A stretch of DNA of 64,000 nucleotides from NCBI GenBank assembly GCA_020725885.1, contig DYEA01000016.1:162441-226440 (forward strand), written 5' to 3'. The notes under the pieces are model-generated. The model was not told the DNA's origin, did no database searches, and was given only the letters and a program-made list of their open reading frames with translations. Source of the DNA: Slackia sp. (GTDB lineage Bacteria > Actinomycetota > Coriobacteriia > Anaerosomatales > Anaerosomataceae). The position numbers and the translations under genes are program-made. Shown here in pieces: positions 61,461 through 64,000 of the stretch (the first letter of the stretch is position 1; each line of letters opens with the position of its first letter).

Positions 61461-61476
61461 CGCCGCTGAAGCGGCG
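61461..61476 (+). other. Small hairpin between atpB and atpE
   Basis: CGCCGC-TGAA-GCGGCG. It could stabilise or process the mRNA ahead of atpE, whose product is needed in many more copies than AtpB. Confidence 0.45.
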
Positions 61477-61538
61477 TTGATGGTAGGAGCAAGCACCGCC
61501 GGGCGGTCCGGTCGGTGGGAGATCAAGAGGAGGACGTC

Positions 61539-61766
61539 GTGATCGGTTCGCTGTCAGTTCTGGGTGCAGGCCTCGCCTTCGGTCTGGGCGGCATCGGCGC
61601 CGCGCTCGGCATCGGCATGATCGGCTCGAAGACGATCGAGTCGATGGCCCGTCAGCCCGAGATGGCCGGCCGCCTGCAGACGACGATGTTCATCGCGCTC
61701 GGCATGACCGAGGCCATCGGCCTGCTCGGCTTCGTGCTCGCGTTCGTCCTGCAGGGCGTCAAGTAG
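61539..61766 (+). CDS. atpE: F-type ATP synthase subunit c
   Basis: 75 residues from GTG 61539, with AAGAGGAGGA upstream; the in-frame GTG 61515 would put the ribosome site inside the gene. Two transmembrane helices, a polar ARQPE loop, and the ion-binding glutamate in GMTEAIGLLGF. The helix-1 Gln and helix-2 Ser/Tyr of sodium-type rings are absent, so it should be a proton-type ring. Confidence 0.95.
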   Translation: MIGSLSVLGAGLAFGLGGIGAALGIGMIGSKTIESMARQPEMAGRLQTTMFIALGMTEAIGLLGFVLAFVLQGVK

Positions 61767-61796
61767 CCGACACACCGACTCCGGGAGGTAGGACGC

Positions 61797-62297
61797 GTGG
61801 AGAAGATCATCCCGCTTGGCGTAGAGCTCTACGTCAACCTCGCCGCGTTCGCCGTGCTGTTCGTGCTGCTGGCGAAGTTCGCATTCCCGCCCATCACGAA
61901 GATGCTCGACGAGCGGGCCGAGAAGATCCGCGAGTCGCTCGAGAAGGCCGAGGACACCCGCATCGAGGCGGAGCGCCTGCTCGAAGAGTACCGCCAGCAG
62001 ATGGCGGAGGCGCGCGCCGAGGCCGCGAAGGTCATCGAGCAGGGCCGCACGGTCGCGGAGAACATGAAGGCCGAGATCCTCGCCAAGGCGCGCGAGGAGG
62101 CCGAGGCGGAGAAGGCCAAGGCGCTCGAGGCTATCAAGGCCGAGCGTGCTGCCGCGGTCGCCGAGCTGCAGGCGAAGGTCGCCGAGCTCTCGGTCGCCGT
62201 CGCCGGCAAGATCATCGGCGAGCAGCTCACGCCCGCAGAGCACGAGAAGCTGATCGAGCGGTACATCGCAGAGGTGGGCAGCCTGGATGAGCGCTAG
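61797..62297 (+). CDS. atpF: F-type ATP synthase subunit b
   Basis: 166 residues, GTG start after GGGAGGTAGG. One N-terminal membrane helix (LYVNLAAFAVLFVLLAKF) then a long charged coiled coil rich in Glu/Ala/Lys, forming the peripheral stalk. Overlaps atpH by 11 bp. Confidence 0.95.
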   Translation: MEKIIPLGVELYVNLAAFAVLFVLLAKFAFPPITKMLDERAEKIRESLEKAEDTRIEAERLLEEYRQQMAEARAEAAKVIEQGRTVAENMKAEILAKAREEAEAEKAKALEAIKAERAAAVAELQAKVAELSVAVAGKIIGEQLTPAEHEKLIERYIAEVGSLDER

Positions 62298-62844
62298 CGA
62301 GACCGTCAGCACCTACGCGCAGGCGCTGTACGACCTCGCTTCTGTCACCGAGGCGTTCGACGCCGTCGACGAGGGCATGAAGGCGGTCGTCAAGGCCGTC
62401 CGCGGCAACGTCGACCTGCGCGAGGCGCTCGTGGACACGAGCGTTCCGGGCGAGAAGAAGCGCGAGGTCGTGCGCGCGATCTTCGGGGACGCCGTCGTTC
62501 CTGAGGTCGTCGCCATCGCGGCGCTGCTGGTCGAACGCGGTCACGCCGACCTGCTCGGCGCGGTTTCCGCCGAGTACGAGCGGCTGATCGAGGAGCGCCG
62601 CGGCGTCGTGATCGCGGACGTGACCACGGCGGTGCCGCTTTCGGAGGCGCTGCGCGCGCGTCTGGTCGAGAAGCTTGCTGCCGCCACGGGCAGGGCGGTC
62701 TCGCTCAGGGAGAGCGTCGACCCGTCCATCCTCGGCGGCATCGTGATCAAGGTCGCCGGCCGGGTGCTCGACGGCAGCGTGAACACGCAGCTGCGCGAGC
62801 TCAGGCAGGCGCTGTCTGCAGCACGCCAGGGAGGTGACGCATAG
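62287..62844 (+). CDS. atpH: F-type ATP synthase subunit delta
   Basis: 185 residues. Stator subunit linking b to the alpha/beta crown. [19 protein letters not shown] at the N-terminus and the C-terminal [23 protein letters not shown] are the family hallmarks. Confidence 0.94.
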   Translation: MSASETVSTYAQALYDLASVTEAFDAVDEGMKAVVKAVRGNVDLREALVDTSVPGEKKREVVRAIFGDAVVPEVVAIAALLVERGHADLLGAVSAEYERLIEERRGVVIADVTTAVPLSEALRARLVEKLAAATGRAVSLRESVDPSILGGIVIKVAGRVLDGSVNTQLRELRQALSAARQGGDA

Positions 62845-62845
62845 C

Positions 62846-64000
<1,155 letters not shown>

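Overview
The window is high-G+C (roughly two thirds G+C) bacterial chromosome with densely packed genes, frequent GTG starts, many 1-8 bp gene overlaps and no insertion sequences, phage genes or CRISPR arrays. Three cell-wall-binding-repeat-2 (CWB2) domains in one protein and three in another, short-form HisG with HisZ, ThyX, multihaem c-type cytochromes and a Dsr-like sulfur cluster suggest an anaerobic actinobacterium close to Coriobacteriia / Anaerosomatales-type lineages. This placement is inference from gene content, not a phylogeny.

Layout: (1) 1-2849, three multihaem cytochrome genes (one cut by the window edge, then 12 and 11 CxxCH motifs), likely an electron-export chain. (2) 2922-7937, leucine/isoleucine synthesis (leuD, leuB, ilvE, cimA) plus a fumarylacetoacetate-hydrolase-fold enzyme. 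(3) 8011-10326, a secreted beta-propeller/CWB2 surface protein. (4) 10450-14237, a TrpR-like regulator and dnaE. (5) 14321-22638, a near-complete histidine operon hisZGDCBHAF-x-IE with a flavin/PNPOx-like gene inserted. (6) 22646-26632, an apparently dead M48 peptidase homologue, a PQQ-type propeller and a small membrane protein. (7) 26733-30484, M42 peptidase, smpB, tmRNA, a leaderless unknown gene, a small-multidrug-export homologue and a URO-D-like protein. (8) 30559-33727 on the minus strand, arsR - dsrE-like - tusA - cytochrome b (NarI/DsrM-like) - FeS protein (DsrK/HdrD-like). (9) 33970-44412, a ten-gene chemosensory operon. (10) 44446-47485 murI, MBL hydrolase, rph, rdgB. (11) tRNA-Pro/Gly/Arg/His. 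(12) 48045-51025, two export-associated proteins and a second CWB2 protein. (13) 51276-64000, rpmE, thyX, a DUF1385 gene, prfA, prmC, tsaC, rpiB, glyA, upp, dCMP deaminase, wecA-like and atpIBEFHA, resembling the Firmicutes prfA-upp-atp order.

The two most unusual systems lie side by side and diverge from one intergenic region. The chemosensory operon contains CheR-TPR, CheY, two CheW, a methyl-accepting protein with almost no extracytoplasmic part, CheA-REC and CheB. It also has a DUF4388/PATAN-type protein with two motifs resembling the cyclic-di-GMP-binding MshEN signature, and a PilB/GspE homologue whose Walker A lysine, Walker B glutamate and His-box histidine are all replaced. This looks like a chemosensory pathway joined to a non-catalytic pilus-motor homologue. 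The opposite operon looks like a persulfide-responsive sulfane-sulfur relay (DsrE to TusA) linked to a membrane haem b/FeS electron-transfer module. Its promoter region carries an ATTC-N8-GAAT element like that described for SqrR-type repressors.

Many transcription units share a TGn-TANNNT extended -10 element with a weak or absent -35. At least two genes (28775 and murI) start exactly where transcription should begin, which suggests leaderless mRNAs.
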